Source: Plantago ovata (lineage: Eukaryota > Streptophyta > Magnoliopsida > Lamiales > Plantaginaceae). Taken from it: a stretch of DNA of 64,000 nt. Position numbers and translations under genes: made by a program. Below the pieces are notes generated by a model, which saw only the letters and a list, made by a program, of their open reading frames with translations, was not told the DNA's origin and did not search any database. Positions 41,571 through 54,133 of this stretch are shown one piece after another. Numbering within the stretch: the first letter of the stretch is position 1; every line of letters begins with the position of its first letter. The stretch covers positions 88,770,753 to 88,834,752 of the forward strand of contig CM051456.1 of NCBI GenBank assembly GCA_028274465.1, written 5' to 3'.

Positions 41571-42133
41571 TAACAACCCTCAAGCTACAAGCCCCAACCA
41601 ATATAAGTATGGAAATATGTATATATATATATAAATATATGTATTTCTGAGATGCTTTCCATAGGGTGCTTTAATTTTGAACTTTCATTGCGTTTTCTTG
41701 TATTGGCGACCTCGTCTTACAAGACTCGCAGTAATCGTCAAATTAGAGTAAGCCTATGGTTATGACTTACTGCATATTGTATCTAGCGACCTCGATAGGT
41801 GCAATATGTAGGGCATCGGGTTAAATTAGATTTAACAACCAAGAGTTGCGTGACGCAATTGGATAGTCTTACTAGTCCTACCGGTCATATTATGCTATGC
41901 GACCAGCCCCCGTTGGAGTATGGCATAATATGGATTTGGATCTTGGCCACTACGGTAACTTGTCGGACATTACCCGTATGTTTGTTGTGGGGGCAACCAT
42001 ATGTGAAAATAGTGGGAGCTAAACAGCTAAAGGACCTTGTTGTTTAGTTATGTTGACTGTGTATTTAGAAATGATATTTCAATAGTTGATTTATTGTTTT
42101 CGTTCTATATTATTTCTCCTTAGGATATTAGAT
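41571..42133 (+). other. Rest of the copia 5' leader
   Basis: No gene is seen; it is a long untranslated leader before gag. One 82-codon frame (41799-42047) has no recognisable features. Confidence 0.5.
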
Positions 42134-43030
42134 ATGGCGAGTATCTCGCTCCGTGCTGTCTTGGAGAAGAAAATTTTAACCGGACCAAACTTCCTAGATT
42201 GGATCAGGAATATACGTTTGGTGCTGAGGTACGAAAAGATTGAGTACGTCTTGGACGAGGTCATTCCCGTGTGCCCCGAAAATCAGACTGCCGATCAGGT
42301 TGCTGCTTGGAATCAAGCCAACAAGGCAAGGTCTGATAAGCATCTTGAGGATGCCAAGTCCACGCAGTGTATTATGCTGGCGGCAATGAGCAATGAGCTG
42401 CAGAGGCAACATGAAAGCATGTTGCCGTATGAGATGTTGAAACATCTTGAGTCGCTCTTTAAGACGACAGCTAGAAGTGTTGAATTTGATTTGATCAAAG
42501 ACATACACAGGTGCAAGCTCAGTGAAGGAGGGAACATGTCTGAGCATGTTCTCAAAATGATTGGTCTCTTTGAAAAGCTTGCCGATGCCGGCGTTAAGCT
42601 AGAGAACAAGATCATGGTGATCTTTGTCCTTCAATCATTGCCGAGTTCGTATTCGCAGTTCATTATTAATTACACGATGAATGCGAAAGACGTCACACTG
42701 CCTGAACTTCATAATCTGCTGAAGACATATGATCAAACTCTTCCTAAGAAGGAAAAGTCGATCATGCTTGTTGGGCAACCGTCTAACTCGAACCCGAAAA
42801 GCAAAGGTGCTAAGGGTAAGGGAAAGTCGGGAGCCAAGCTAACACTTGGAGTGATAAGCCTAAGCGTCCGAACCAGAAAAGGAAGTTCAAGAGAAGCGGA
42901 ACGGTGCGCACAGATGAATGTCTTTTCTGTAAGCAGAAAGGACATTGGAAGAAAGATTGCCCTAAGCTTAGGGCAGATCAGGCCAAGAAGTCATCAGCTT
43001 CTGGCTCAGGTATGTTTGTTATTGAAATGA
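42134..43030 (+). pseudogene. Copia Gag
   Basis: It starts MASISLRAVLEKKILTG. UBN2-like Gag features include NFLDWIRNIRLVL, then YEMLKHLESLFKT and KLSEGGNMSEHVLKMI. The frame is lost near 42840, before the zinc knuckle, which is found in the overlapping frame as [14 protein letters not shown] (42916-42957). The tail of this ORF after that point is therefore out of frame. Gag and Pol would have been one frame before a one-base change. Confidence 0.85.
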
Positions 43031-44715
43031 ACATGACTACTTTTGACTCCAATGGTTGGGTATTAGATACAGCCTGTGGCTCACACATTTGTAATAATGT
43101 GCAGGGTCTAATTGATCACAGGCTAGTCAAGCGAGGTGAAATCGACTTGCATGTTGGGAACGGCAATCCAGTTGAAGCCAAACGCGTTGGACGCAGCAAG
43201 ATAGATTTACCTTCGGGACAATATTTAGAACTTGATAATGTTTATTTCGTTCCATCCATTGTCAGAAATATTATTTCCATTCCATTGTTAGACAATATGG
43301 GTTTTTCCTTTCGATTTGCGAATAATACTTGTTATTTTTCATTAAATGATCAGTATTATGGAAAGGCTCGCTTGGTGAATGGTTTATATATTTTGCAAAG
43401 TAGTCAACCTTTATTTCAAATACATAACAAACAACCGTCTTCAAGTAAGAAGAATAATCCATCTTATCTATGGCATTGTAGGCTAGGCCATATCAATGAA
43501 ACACGGATTCAAAAACTAAGGAAGTTGGACTACTTAGAACCATTTGATTTCGAATCATATGGTACATGTGAATCTTGTGTTAAGGGTAAGATGACGAACA
43601 AACCTTTTGTTGGACAAGGTGTTCGTGCCACTCGCTGCTTAGAGCTCATACATACCGATGTATGTGGATCGTTTAAAGTCCATGCGCGTGGGGGTTATCC
43701 TTACTTCGTTACCTTTACTGACGATTTCTCAAGGTATGGATATATCTTTCTTATGAAGAATAAATCTGAGACCTTTGGGAAATTCAAGGAGTTTAGGAAT
43801 GAGGTCGAGAATGAATTGAACCTAAGGATAGTCACTCTTCGATCGGATCGAGGAGGTGAATACCTTAGTGAAGAATTTATCGATTACTTGAAGGAAAATG
43901 GGATTCAATCGCAATGGACTCCTCCTGGAACACCACAGTTAAACGGTGTGTCTGAGAGGAGGAATCGAACCCTGTTAGACATGGTAAGATCAATGATTGG
44001 ATTCTCGACTCTTCCAAAGTATCTGTGGGGATATGCATTACAAACTGCAATCTACATTCTGAACCGTGTACCATCTAAATCAGTGGAGAAAACTCCTTAT
44101 GAGTTATGGAAGGGAAAGAAGCCTTCACTGGGCTATCTTAGACCTTGGGGCTGTCCTGCGATAGTCAAGCTGATGCTCACTGATAAGTTAGATGCCAAGG
44201 GTGTCAAAGTATATTTCATAGGCTATCCTCGTCAGACGAGAGGCTATGAATTCTATCATGCTGAAGATCACAAGGTGATCGTGTCTAGAAACGTGAAGTT
44301 TTTAGAAGCTGAATACCTCGAAGAAGAGAGGTTAGATGATATGATAGAACTTGAAGAAATTCAAGACTTTGACACGCGCGAACATGAGGTCTTTAAATCT
44401 TCTGATTTGGACTCAAGTTCAGTGGGAGCTTTCGAAGCAGACAAGGGTGATGATATGACACTTGCTAGGCATATCATAGTCAGTGGGAGTCCTGTGATTA
44501 GATCAACAGTTGAAACCACACCTGTAGAACCCGTTGTCAACCAACCTGTGCAACAAGTTGCACAAGAGAAGCCTCCCGCAAGGGAACAGGGTCGTGCCCA
44601 ACGACCAGCTGCATCAGTACCCACTGATAATGTTCGTGTTACACGAAGCCAGAAAAGAAAAGCACCAGAACAAGTCGAGCTCCGTAGGTCGAAGAGGATC
44701 CTTAGAGGACCTTAG
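42904..44715 (+). CDS. Copia nucleocapsid end, protease and integrase
   Basis: In order: the zinc knuckle; a protease with [12 protein letters not shown] (family norm DTGCG, so one active-site Gly is Ala); a GAG-pre-integrase segment ([26 protein letters not shown]); and the integrase core IHTDVCGSF (D), [12 protein letters not shown] (D) and [15 protein letters not shown] (E). The [16 protein letters not shown] segment and a variable linker with [12 protein letters not shown] follow. It closes with TAG at 44713-44715 just before the RT, where the family is normally continuous. Confidence 0.88.
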   Translation: MRTDECLFCKQKGHWKKDCPKLRADQAKKSSASGSGMFVIEMNMTTFDSNGWVLDTACGSHICNNVQGLIDHRLVKRGEIDLHVGNGNPVEAKRVGRSKIDLPSGQYLELDNVYFVPSIVRNIISIPLLDNMGFSFRFANNTCYFSLNDQYYGKARLVNGLYILQSSQPLFQIHNKQPSSSKKNNPSYLWHCRLGHINETRIQKLRKLDYLEPFDFESYGTCESCVKGKMTNKPFVGQGVRATRCLELIHTDVCGSFKVHARGGYPYFVTFTDDFSRYGYIFLMKNKSETFGKFKEFRNEVENELNLRIVTLRSDRGGEYLSEEFIDYLKENGIQSQWTPPGTPQLNGVSERRNRTLLDMVRSMIGFSTLPKYLWGYALQTAIYILNRVPSKSVEKTPYELWKGKKPSLGYLRPWGCPAIVKLMLTDKLDAKGVKVYFIGYPRQTRGYEFYHAEDHKVIVSRNVKFLEAEYLEEERLDDMIELEEIQDFDTREHEVFKSSDLDSSSVGAFEADKGDDMTLARHIIVSGSPVIRSTVETTPVEPVVNQPVQQVAQEKPPAREQGRAQRPAASVPTDNVRVTRSQKRKAPEQVELRRSKRILRGP

Positions 44716-46342
44716 AAGCAAAGCCTTATGATAGAAGATATCAGTGAACTTGATGTCGGTTTATCAGATCGGGAAGATCCCGAGACCTACAAAGAGGCAA
44801 TAATTGATATTGACTCAGACAAATGGCAAGAGGCCATGGAATTAGAAATGGATTCAATGTACCAGAACCAAGTTTGGAACTTGGTAGACCCAAGGGGTTA
44901 GACCAATTGGGTGCAAATGGGTCTTTAAACGAAAGACAGATGCCGATGGCAAGGTACAGACGCACAAAGCTAGGCTTGTGGCAAAAGGCTACACGCAAAG
45001 GTATGGCATCGATTACGATGAAACCTTTTCACCAGTAGCAAAATTGAAGTCCATTCGAATTCTACTTGCGATAGCTGCCTAGTATGATTATGAAATCTGA
45101 CAGATGGATGTAAAGACAGCCTTCCTCAATGGCAACCTTGAGGAAGAGGTCTATATGGTACAACCGGAAGGTTTTATTAGTAAAACCAGGCCAACTGCTG
45201 TATGCAAATTACAGAGATCCATCTATGGGCTAAAGCAAGCGTCAAGGAGCTGGAATATCCGCTTTGATGAAGCTGTCAAATCGTTTGACTTCATCAGAAG
45301 CAAGGAAGATCCCTGTGTCTATGCGAGACACAGCGACAAAGGAGTTGTTTTCATGATCATTTATGTAGATGACATTTTGATCATGGGAAACAATGTCTCT
45401 ATGCTAGAAGAGACTAAAGTTTGGTTATCAAGTACCTTCTCGATGAAGGACTTGGGTGAAGCGAACTACATCCTAGGGATCAAGATCTTTAGAGATAGAT
45501 CCAAGAGGATGTTGGGAATGACACAGTCCACCTACATCGACAAAATACTGAAGCGTTATAAGATGGACGACTCAAAGAGAGGCTTTCTCCCAGCTAGGCA
45601 TGGGATTGTCTTATCAGTTAAGGATGGTCCTAAAACTGATGAAGAAAGAAATGCAATGAGTCGTGTACCCTATGCTTCGGCAGTAGGGTCTATAATGTAT
45701 GCAATGAATTGCACAAGGCCCGATGTGGCATATGTGCTTAGTGTCACTTGTCGACACCAACAGAATCCAGGAGTACCTCACTGGACTGCTGTGAAGAACA
45801 TTCTTAAGTACCTTAGACGGACTAAAGAGATGTTCTTTGTGTTTGGTGGAGAACCAGAATTAAAGATGTCTAGGTATGTCGACGTTGGATTTGAATCAGA
45901 TCCTGATGACTTTAAGTCACAGACAGGATACGTATTCAAATTGAACGGAGGAGTTGTCTGTTGGAAGAGTTCTAAGAAAGCCACGGTTGCTGACTCATCC
46001 ATAGAAGCCGAGTACATTGCTGCATCAGAAGCATCGAAAGAAGCTGTCTGGATTTCAGAGTTCTTGAAGGAATTGAGGGTTGTTCCTGCTCCCAGTCCAA
46101 TAACGATTTATTGTGACAATACGGGCGCCGTCGCTCAAGCTAGGGAGCCTAGATCTACAAACAAGAACAAACATGTACTTAGAAAATATCACGTTATACG
46201 TGAGATCATAGATAGAGGAGAAGTTAGTATAGAACGTGTCTCAACCACGGACAACGTGGCAGATCCTTTCACCAAGGTCTTATCAGTGGAAGTCCACTTA
46301 AGACATTATGCTAATCTGGGCATTAGGCATAAAGGTGACTAG
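44716..46342 (+). pseudogene. Copia reverse transcriptase and RNase H
   Basis: The N-terminal RT part (SDKWQEAMELEMDSMYQNQVW, 44812-44880) is followed by stops near 44900 and a frame change. From 45104 the frame is open to 46342 with MDVKTAFLNGNLEEEVYM, IYGLKQASRSWN, the catalytic FMIIYVDDILIMG (intact YVDD) and KDLGEANYILGIKI. The RNase H part has TGYVFKLNGGVVCWKSSK and ADSSIEAEYIAASEA, ending IRHKGD. The N-terminal lesions make it non-functional as read. Confidence 0.88.
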
Positions 46343-46349
46343 CTCTAGT

Positions 46350-46362
46350 CCAAGTGGGAGAT
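46350..46362 (+). other. Polypurine tract of the copia element
   Basis: CAAGTGGGAGAT directly precedes the 3' LTR start TGATAGTG. Confidence 0.85.
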
Positions 46363-48460
46363 TGATAGTGTATATGTCCTAGAGACAGTCCTTACTAAGG
46401 GCATGGTGCCCTTGTAGAGGATATATATGTACTATTACACAGGTCAACGTAATATAATATATGTTTGTTTCATTTTACTGTTGAGTATTGCTTTCATATT
46501 TATATTACACCAGGCTGCAGCATGTCATATCTATATTGTTGTCTGTATTGATACTGAACATGTCCCCTCGGATAGATGACCGATCACACAGTTAGTGGGA
46601 GCTATGTGAGCTATCATCTATCCCAAACTCTCCCTAGTCGTGGTACATCTCGGATGTGGGGGTCTGAATGAACCTGGCAAGACTAGTATGCGTGGAGGTT
46701 ATACTTGTTGGAGCAAGTGTGAGCCGATCCCACGGCCACGGAACGGATTGTTGGACAATCAAGGAACGTTCCCATAACTGCGCATAGTTGTTCGAAGAAG
46801 CTTTATCGAACAATGGAAGTACCCACCGGACACTCCCATCGATGTATACTCTACACCGACGTGTCTATGGGAACCGGTGAGTTGTCGAAGTGATGCCATT
46901 CGTCCTTTGCACTTACAGGACTTTATCATCACATTTGTTGCTCCATATCCTTGGTGGACCCGTCGATGTCAGCTCTGAATAAGCAGTTGACCTAAGACAC
47001 GATCCAGGATTATGGCTAAATACAAATGGGGGTGATAAGTGATTCTGTGAAGGATTCATCTCTCAAGTGTAGCACAAGAGAGCACTGCTCGTAGTCTGCA
47101 TAGTTGTGTTGGTAAAGTCACTGGCCAGTGCAAATGATATATTATGATGGTCATAAGTATATCTTAACCAAACAACTCCCTGAGACGCCCGTGGATGTAT
47201 TATTGGGATAGACACTTCATCGATCCTAGATACATCCGAGCAAGTCAGATGAAGGGACGTTACCATCGTCGCGTTGAGCGCAACAGGCTTCGTAACGAAA
47301 GGGTTAGCTTTGAGAAACCTCTCAAACGTCCTCACGTATTAATATTGCAAATGGAACCGTCTAGGAATTTCATGTTGCCTAGTCTAGGACTTGCTTAATA
47401 CGGTGAGGCCCTATGGGTCACACTATGTGGTGATTCAGCCTATCAGGATATCCTTGAAGATGGAATCGCAATTAATTTGGAATTAATTGTGATTGATGGA
47501 TTATAATTGATTTGGAATTAATTATAATAATTGGTGGCTCAATTAATGATTTAGAATTATTAATTGAATTAGCTAATTAATTGTATTTTATGTAAATACA
47601 ATTAAAGATTATATTTTGGAAATATAATGGATGTTTGATTGTAAAGGATATGTTAATTTAGAATTAACATATGCACTTGGGCAAAATCTACTTGGAGTTT
47701 GGATTGCCTTAGAAATATAAGTGGGTCCCAAAAGTGGGACCCACCTCCCGTAGGACAAGCGCGCGCGCGCGTGGCTGAGTAGGGGAAGGAGTTCGACTCC
47801 TTCCTCTATTAGAAGTCCAAGGGATAAGTTAGATTTTCCTGATTGAGTTTTGATTTGATTGGGAATGAATCTAGACTTGATATTGGTTTCCTTGTGCGAT
47901 AAGAATTAGATTCTTATTCCTTTACGAAGTCTAATTGCTTGTGCTTTAGGCTTCTATAGACTACTATATGTAGTGGACTATTAGAGAGAGTTTTATACAC
48001 AGTTTTGAACACAGTTTCAGACATAGACTTTCACAGTCTTCCTACCCAGTTTTCTTAGAGAAAATAAAAACTCTCCCCTCCTCCCCTTAGCCTCATGCGC
48101 GCGCACACCGCCACCGGAGGGAATTGCCGCCCCGTCTTCTTGGTCACATAAAGAATATCCTAGCATTCTTCCGATAGGCTGTTCATCCGTGGATACCAAG
48201 GTTGAGGTTCTAGGAGCTGGAAACTAACTCTTATTGTCTTGCAGATATACAGAGTATTGTAGATATCTTCGACTTCGACGAAGGAGAAGATACACCGGAA
48301 TATTACGAAGACTTGGAAGCTGCTTTGGAAGTAAGGTTAGTCTTCTAATTGACGTGTTTATATATATACGACATATGCATAATCAATTAACCAGTATGTT
48401 AAGAAAATTTTAAAATTCCGCTGCGTACCCTAGGGGTAACTCTGACCATATTTTCTTACA
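46363..48460 (+). repeat. 3' LTR of the copia element (2098 bp)
   Basis: It ends TTTTCTTACA, followed by ATCAA and the resumed Harbinger transposase. Confidence 0.95.
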
Positions 48461-49045
48461 ATCAATACTTCCCATCATGCCCGGAAATCCACGTTCTTCA
48501 CCAATGTGTAGTAGTCGCGCCATGTCTTCTTGTGTTGGACGTCTAAGGTATTCATTCCCAAAGTTGGCAACTACGCCTTCTGCAAACTTCATAACTGATT
48601 TTCTTATCACTTGTTCGCTCATTCGAAGGCACTCGTCATGCAAATCTGGTGATGTTCCGTAGGCTAAAACTCTTATAGCACTAGTACATTTTTGGATCAA
48701 AGACATACATAGCCGGCCAGTGGCATCACGCTTCTGCTGAAAATATTCATCGGAACTTTGTGCCTCCATTATACGCTCAAAGACGTGCTTTCTCATTCGA
48801 AACCTACGACGAAAAATATCTTCATGGTAGATTGGCATGTCTGAAAAATACATTTTGAACAGTTGTTCATGACCATCCTCACGAATTCGCTCAATATGAC
48901 GCCTCTTAGCTCTAGTATTGTGGCTTGTGGGTTGTAACATGGTAGGAATTTTCATGACCACATCCTCGAGAATGCGATTAAGTGTTTGGTTTTGTTCTTC
49001 CAACTCATCTATTTCGTTGAGACTGGAAGAAGCATAACTTGACAT
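48461..49045 (-). pseudogene. Harbinger transposase, element 3, N-terminal half
   Basis: From MSSYASSSLNE to MGSIDC (first catalytic Asp), then interrupted by the copia LTR. Apart from the insertion the frame is open. Confidence 0.9.
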
Positions 49046-49536
49046 TATTTTTAGTGTGGATACAAGGAAGAGTGAGGGGAAGTAGAAGTGTTGGAAAAGA
49101 TGTAGGTGTAAGTATGGTAAAGATCATTCCCATATTTAAAGAGAGATATAGATGAATTTGAGTGGACAATGAGTTGGATCTTAGTCAACAATGAGTTGGA
49201 TATGAGTCAACAAATTGGGAGAAGCATGTGAAGTGTAAAGTTTGTCTGACAAAGATGGAATCATTAAAGTTGTAGTGGAAGATGAATTGACTAAAGAGGA
49301 AGAAGCATGTGAACTTTCTTGAAAAAAACGAAAGTAGAATAGGCTATAGACTGATAAAAGCTCATAGATTTAATTATAGCAGTACATATCAATAAGAAAC
49401 AACACACCTTACATTTGAAAATAGCAAATACACCCGATTACAAACATAATTATACATAATGGAGCGAAATCAAACATAACTGAAATAATACGAAGACATA
49501 GTAATGCATTGAGACAATAAAAAGACATAGCGATAA

Positions 49537-50181
49537 TTAAAGGTACTCCGCCAACAAGCAATTCTTGACCTGTTCTTCTTGCTCAGTTAGATTCGGTTTA
49601 GCCAACAAAGCATTCAACAAATTGGCATTTAGCTTCTTTTTCTCAAATTCGACCTTCACCTCAAGTTCTTTCTCACGCGTGAGCCTCATTGCACGCAGCT
49701 CACTAGCGTCAACATCTGCATCACTCATTCCGCTTGTTTTCTGGGCATAGGCTTCCTTGCAACAACCGATCCACTCAGTGACATTTTTGTTGAGCCGCTG
49801 ATAACGAGCTCTCATTGACTCTGCGGAACGTTGATTGATTTTTCTGGGGTTTTCTTTTCGCGCTTGCTCATATAACTTATAAACCTCACCCCAAAAGGTT
49901 TCTTGTTTCTGACCAGTGCCCTTTATCGCATTTTGACTGACGTAAATCCATGTTGACATTAGGGTGCAATCTTCAACGGCATCCCAAGACACCGCCGCTT
50001 GATTGTTCGAGTTCGTAACATTTTGAGGGGTCGAGTTCGTAACATTTTGAGGCTCGGGGCTATTTTGAGTGGGATTCGGTGGAAACTGAGTTTATGTTTC
50101 ATAACTTGGGAAACCTGAAGAGTTTTGGGTACTTTGATAAGTAGAATAAAACTCTGGAAAGAAATCTTCATTTGGATCCAT
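49537..50181 (-). pseudogene. Harbinger ORF1, element 3 (internally deleted)
   Basis: Compared with element 1, about 300 bp is missing between MSDADVDA and SELRAMRL, removing the FETVMRHAPKW segment, the Asp run and the nuclear localisation signal. A new stop near 50093 (ACATAAACTC in place of ACATACACTC) cuts off the N-terminus. Confidence 0.88.
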
Positions 50182-50276
50182 TTGGCTAGGAGAGAATGAG
50201 AGTAATTTAGGGTTTTTAGAAGTGTGTGAAATATAATGAAGTTAGGTTATATTTATAGATGGAAAAAAATTATGAA

Positions 50277-50619
50277 AAGTAGACTCCAGCCTGGGCGAAA
50301 AGTACGAACTATTGGCCTGTATACATGTGGACAGGATTGAGACGCATCTTCCTACGATTTGGCGCCGCTCACTAAATTCTGTAGTTAATGAAATTTGTAA
50401 ATCGGCCCCTATTTCGATTGTCTATCTCTTCGCCCTGGGATTGCTTTCCGATCTTCCTTCTTTGCGCTGTGATACCACACAGTAAGTCGGGCTAGTCTAC
50501 CGACCATACAATAATGGAAAACCCCAGACTGATCGGAAGGGGGAGTGGGTATGGGGGCCCCTTTGCATTAGTCTTCATTCATTTTGCGCAACATTATCCG
50601 CGGAAGTTTCTTATCCATC

Positions 50620-50620
<1 letters not shown>
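50277..50620. other. Foreign patch in Harbinger 3, possibly organellar (mitochondrial-like) DNA
   Basis: About 344 bp between TTATGA and the AT repeat has no counterpart in elements 1 and 2. It is higher in G+C and non-repetitive, with the texture of plant mitochondrial DNA. It carries an open stretch starting MENPRLIGRGSGYGGPFALV. The gene of origin was not recognised, so the organellar origin is a guess from style. Confidence 0.35.

Positions 50621-50677
<57 letters not shown>
50621..50677. repeat. (AT)n microsatellite
   Basis: About 28 AT units at the same site where element 2 has about 75. Confidence 0.95.
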
Positions 50678-50680
<3 letters not shown>

Positions 50681-50925
50681 TAATATAAAAGATAATTATA
50701 AAATCTAAAAACATAATTATAAAGATAAATGAAAAAAAAATGAACTAATAGGAGGGGGACAAGTGTCCCCCTCCATATATGCCACGAGCCGGTGGCTGGT
50801 GGCTGTATGGGCGCACGTTAACGTGCGCCCATACATCAAAATTTTTTTTTATTTGGTGGGTCACTGTGGGGCCCATTGTACAGTGGCCACCAAAGAGTGA
50901 CCTACCAAGACCGATATTATCGGTC

Positions 50926-51677
50926 TTAGAGTTTAGACATTTCCTGAAAATTGAGATGATAAAGATCTCTTTACAGCTCCAGTATTATATAAAATTAGAT
51001 GGTATATTAATTAATGCAGTACCCTTTTCAATTTGCATGTAAAAGTCACACAAGTTAATAACTGTTCCGTTACAATCAGAAGTGAGTGCATCAGTAGTGG
51101 GTCTTTCTTCTCTTTTAAAAGATGTTGCACCACAATTCAACAAAACTTATTCTATGGAAACACGATCTATGGAGACTTGAGTCGTAGATTTTTGGAGAAA
51201 ATATTGTTGTGCACCAGAATTTTATGAATGATATCATTATGCAAAATCACTTCGGCAAACCAGCAGGGATAAATAAAATAAAACGGTTGACTAAACTATG
51301 TGCTCCCTAACCTGCAAAGTCCATACATCATCCTAGAGGAAACGGGTGTAGTGTGAGTTCTAAGAAGATTGTTAGTGTGTTGTGGGTTCATCATTGTTCA
51401 GAAACAGAGGAACATATTTAGAAGCAAAATTTTCAAGATTTGATAAACAAGAAATGCATACAATCTTCTAATCAATACACATGGTTCATAAAAAATTGAA
51501 TAATCATTGGTTCAAAAATGGAACAGGAAGAAGAAAAAAAAGAGCTTGAATGGAGGGGCTTCATCATATAAGCCATTTGAGCAGCTCCATTTTCATCAAT
51601 TGTAACAGCAGCAAATATCTCTCCAGAACCATGTACTTTTACTGGAGTTCCACTAAAAAGAGGTAGAAGAAGAAAAC
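50926..51677. other. Low-copy flank downstream of the SUVH pseudogene, right duplicate
   Basis: 50926-51156 matches 20429-20659, and 51513-51677 matches 35916-36085. The middle part (about 51157-51512) has no counterpart on the left, where the Tat element sits. It is presumably 3' UTR and 3' flank of the SUVH gene (minus strand). No other gene is seen. Confidence 0.75.
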
Positions 51678-54065
51678 TTAACCGCTAATACAGCCTTCTG
51701 TGCACACGCTAGAACCACATTTGCAATATTTCTTCTTAATGTTGCCACTCTTATCGAAAACTTTGCCAATCTCATAGTTATAATCATACGAAAGCCCTTT
51801 TAGAGCACGGATGTTCTTGGAGGCAAAGAACATAATATGCGGCATCCTCTTATCATCATGATCATACAGAACTTCCTGTGCAAAAAGATTGGGAGAGCAA
51901 TGATGGTTAATAAATCTCCCAATATTACCATGTAGTGCAGCATCAATGGCAAATCCATCTCTTTTCGCGTCATCATTGAATATATCAAATAGATATTCAT
52001 CGTTGCTTCTTTCATCCGCCTCACTGTCTTGCAGCAACTCACCTACATATTCACATATAAAACTTCCGAATGGAATGTTGCTTCGTGATCTTAGACCCCA
52101 CCCCATTAATTCGGCCTGGAAAACCTCAAGTTCATGTTTCGGACCATGTTGGCTCACTCTATTCATGCAAGTAGGGGGGGGGGGCATTTGCACTGGGGGC
52201 CGCACTCATGAACAATAGATTTTGCCTTAACAATGCTTCCCTCTTCATTGTACGGAATTTCACCTCCATTCTTCATAATGCAATGACATGGATGTAAATC
52301 TGAACATCCATTGATGCAGTCGCATCCGATCAGCTCTGTTTGCTCCGTCCATTTTGGATAAACCATGTCCGTCATGTAAGCAAAAGGGGAAGGCATATCG
52401 CCATCCACGCTGTTGAAAACAGGAATTTGGCTTTCTCTTTACCATCCGATATGTCATCTAACACACACACCCCCACGGAAGATAACAATTTTCTTGAACT
52501 TTCAGTTGTTTGTTGAGGTTTTGCTTGGTCGGACAACCTGTGCAATTCGTACCTGAACACTTTACAATGTTTATCTATCTCTTCCCAATATCTTTTGACA
52601 TTGTACAGTCCATCATAGACATACTCACATTTATCTTTGTCTACGGTAGACTTATATATAACTCTAACCGGATACCCCATTTCCATAGCATTCACCAAGG
52701 CAAGATTACCCTTTTTAAGTTTTTGGTCCACAATTGTCTTACTGGACATTTAATATCCACCTTGTCCGCAGTAAATTAGAACATCATCTGTTTTGACATG
52801 GTTCTTGTAGCGGCCATAATGCACAATACTAGTCGCAATCTTTTTCCCATCAAGATCCACAGAGTATACGCCAGATACATTTCCGCAATGTAAGCCAGTG
52901 ATCACCATTCACACCTAAACCGGAACTTATCACCAATTTGAACTCCAGGAATATGGCCAAAAGGTTTTTCTGGACGGACCAACCTATTTTCCACCTTAAG
53001 CCGCTCTACTGCTTTTGTAAAGGGGATTTTTGCATTGGTTTTATCGGATTTGCGAAAGCATTCCCGATAATATTTATCGAATAGCTCTAGAGTCTCCTTC
53101 ACACTCACACCCATAGGATGATCATGCTCTACGATGCTCAGATTAATTATACGAAGCAGAGGACCAAGAGCGCAGAGAGCGCCAGAGCGGGGACTAAAAC
53201 CGCAGAGGATGGCGACTTGGAGGACCAAAAATGCTTTTTACCCAATCCTGATTATGCGTAATAGCATGATTGTCATCCTTGGTGCATTTCTCCAACAATT
53301 CATCTTGCTCTAGTTTACGTGCATACTTCTGAAGCCATAGTTCCACTCTCCAAATGAACTCCACCAGAGGAAGCTCTTGCACAATCATAATCAGCGGCGT
53401 CTACAATCAACTGATCATGTCCAGTATTGCAGGATTCCGATCCCATCAAATCACAACTCTCTTTCTCCTGAGTTTTCACCACATTACGAGTTGCAGGCTC
53501 ATTGTCTGTTTTTCCTATTGAGACTTTGGCTTGGACACAAGTACGCTTGGCAGAAATATTTTGGTCCTGCCACTGTTCTGCTGATAAAATGTAAATCTCT
53601 TCATCGTCATCATAACCTTCCGATAATGAGATTGGATCAGCATAGGAACGCCCCTCAACTAACATCGGAACCATATTCTGACTCTCAGCGACATCAGCCA
53701 TATTTTCTTCCATAATGCCAACACCACATTCTCCATCTGAACTTTCTGCATCACTCAAATTAATAGGATTGACACTTCTCTGGCACTGCTTCTATAGGAG
53801 CCTTGACATTTGCAGCGTTTGTGTAATCCGCATCACTGAACGGTTCATTATGCACAACATCCGCACCACCAGTAAATGCACAACTCTTCCCGACCACAAT
53901 ATCACAGTCACGACCGCAACTTTTTGGATAGTCCCGGTTAAAAGCAGCCACCCTAGCTTCCGAGGCCTGTAATTATCAAAACGATTGACATCACTCTCGA
54001 CAAGTAACCGTTTGGCAGGCATCTTCGGTACCGGACCGGAACGAGAAGCAGTATGGCTTGACATT
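51678..54065 (-). pseudogene. SUVH-like histone H3K9 methyltransferase, longer copy (right duplicate)
   Basis: Minus strand, starting MSSHTASRSGPVPKMPAKR at 54065. In pieces: an N-part with VAAFNRDYPKSCGRDC; an acidic central part (53758-53315); an SRA part starting PMGVSVKETLELFDKYY with FGHIPGVQIGDKF (53228-52902), then SRA C-part; pre-SET; and SET with RFINHHCSPNLF, YDYNYEIG and post-SET CKCGSSVCTEGC, ending at 51678. SUVH proteins read methylated DNA through SRA and methylate H3K9. Frameshifts lie near 53960, 53775, 53365, 52905, 52430 and in a G-run at 52175 (11 G here, 9 in the left copy), and a stop at 52750. Many lesions make this a pseudogene; the subgroup is not settled. Confidence 0.85.
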
Positions 54066-54133
54066 CTACTGCATATAATCAGAGTAACAAAACCCATGTT
54101 AACAAACACTTGATAGCCATGCTGTAATGACAA

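Larger units (their letters stand above)
38398..48460 (+). mobile_element. Ty1/copia LTR retrotransposon, 10,063 bp, inserted in the Harbinger transposase
   Basis: It is bounded by 2096- and 2098-bp LTRs (TGATAGTG … TTCTTACA) and by the direct repeat ATCAA (38393-38397 and 48461-48465). The primer site fits initiator tRNA-Met, and a polypurine tract precedes the 3' LTR. Gene order gag, protease, integrase, RT, RNase H is that of copia. The LTRs look nearly identical by eye, implying a fairly recent insertion, yet gag-pol already has several frame lesions. Lineage within copia (for example Tork/Angela-like) is not settled. Confidence 0.93.
48461..50925 (-). mobile_element. PIF/Harbinger transposon 3, right part
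   Basis: It resumes at the target duplication ATCAA. It holds the transposase N-terminal half, a shortened ORF1, a block of foreign sequence with an AT repeat, and the right end (…GATATTATCGGTC) followed by TTA at 50926. Its right subterminal palindrome is GCGCACGTTAACGTGCGC. Confidence 0.92.
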
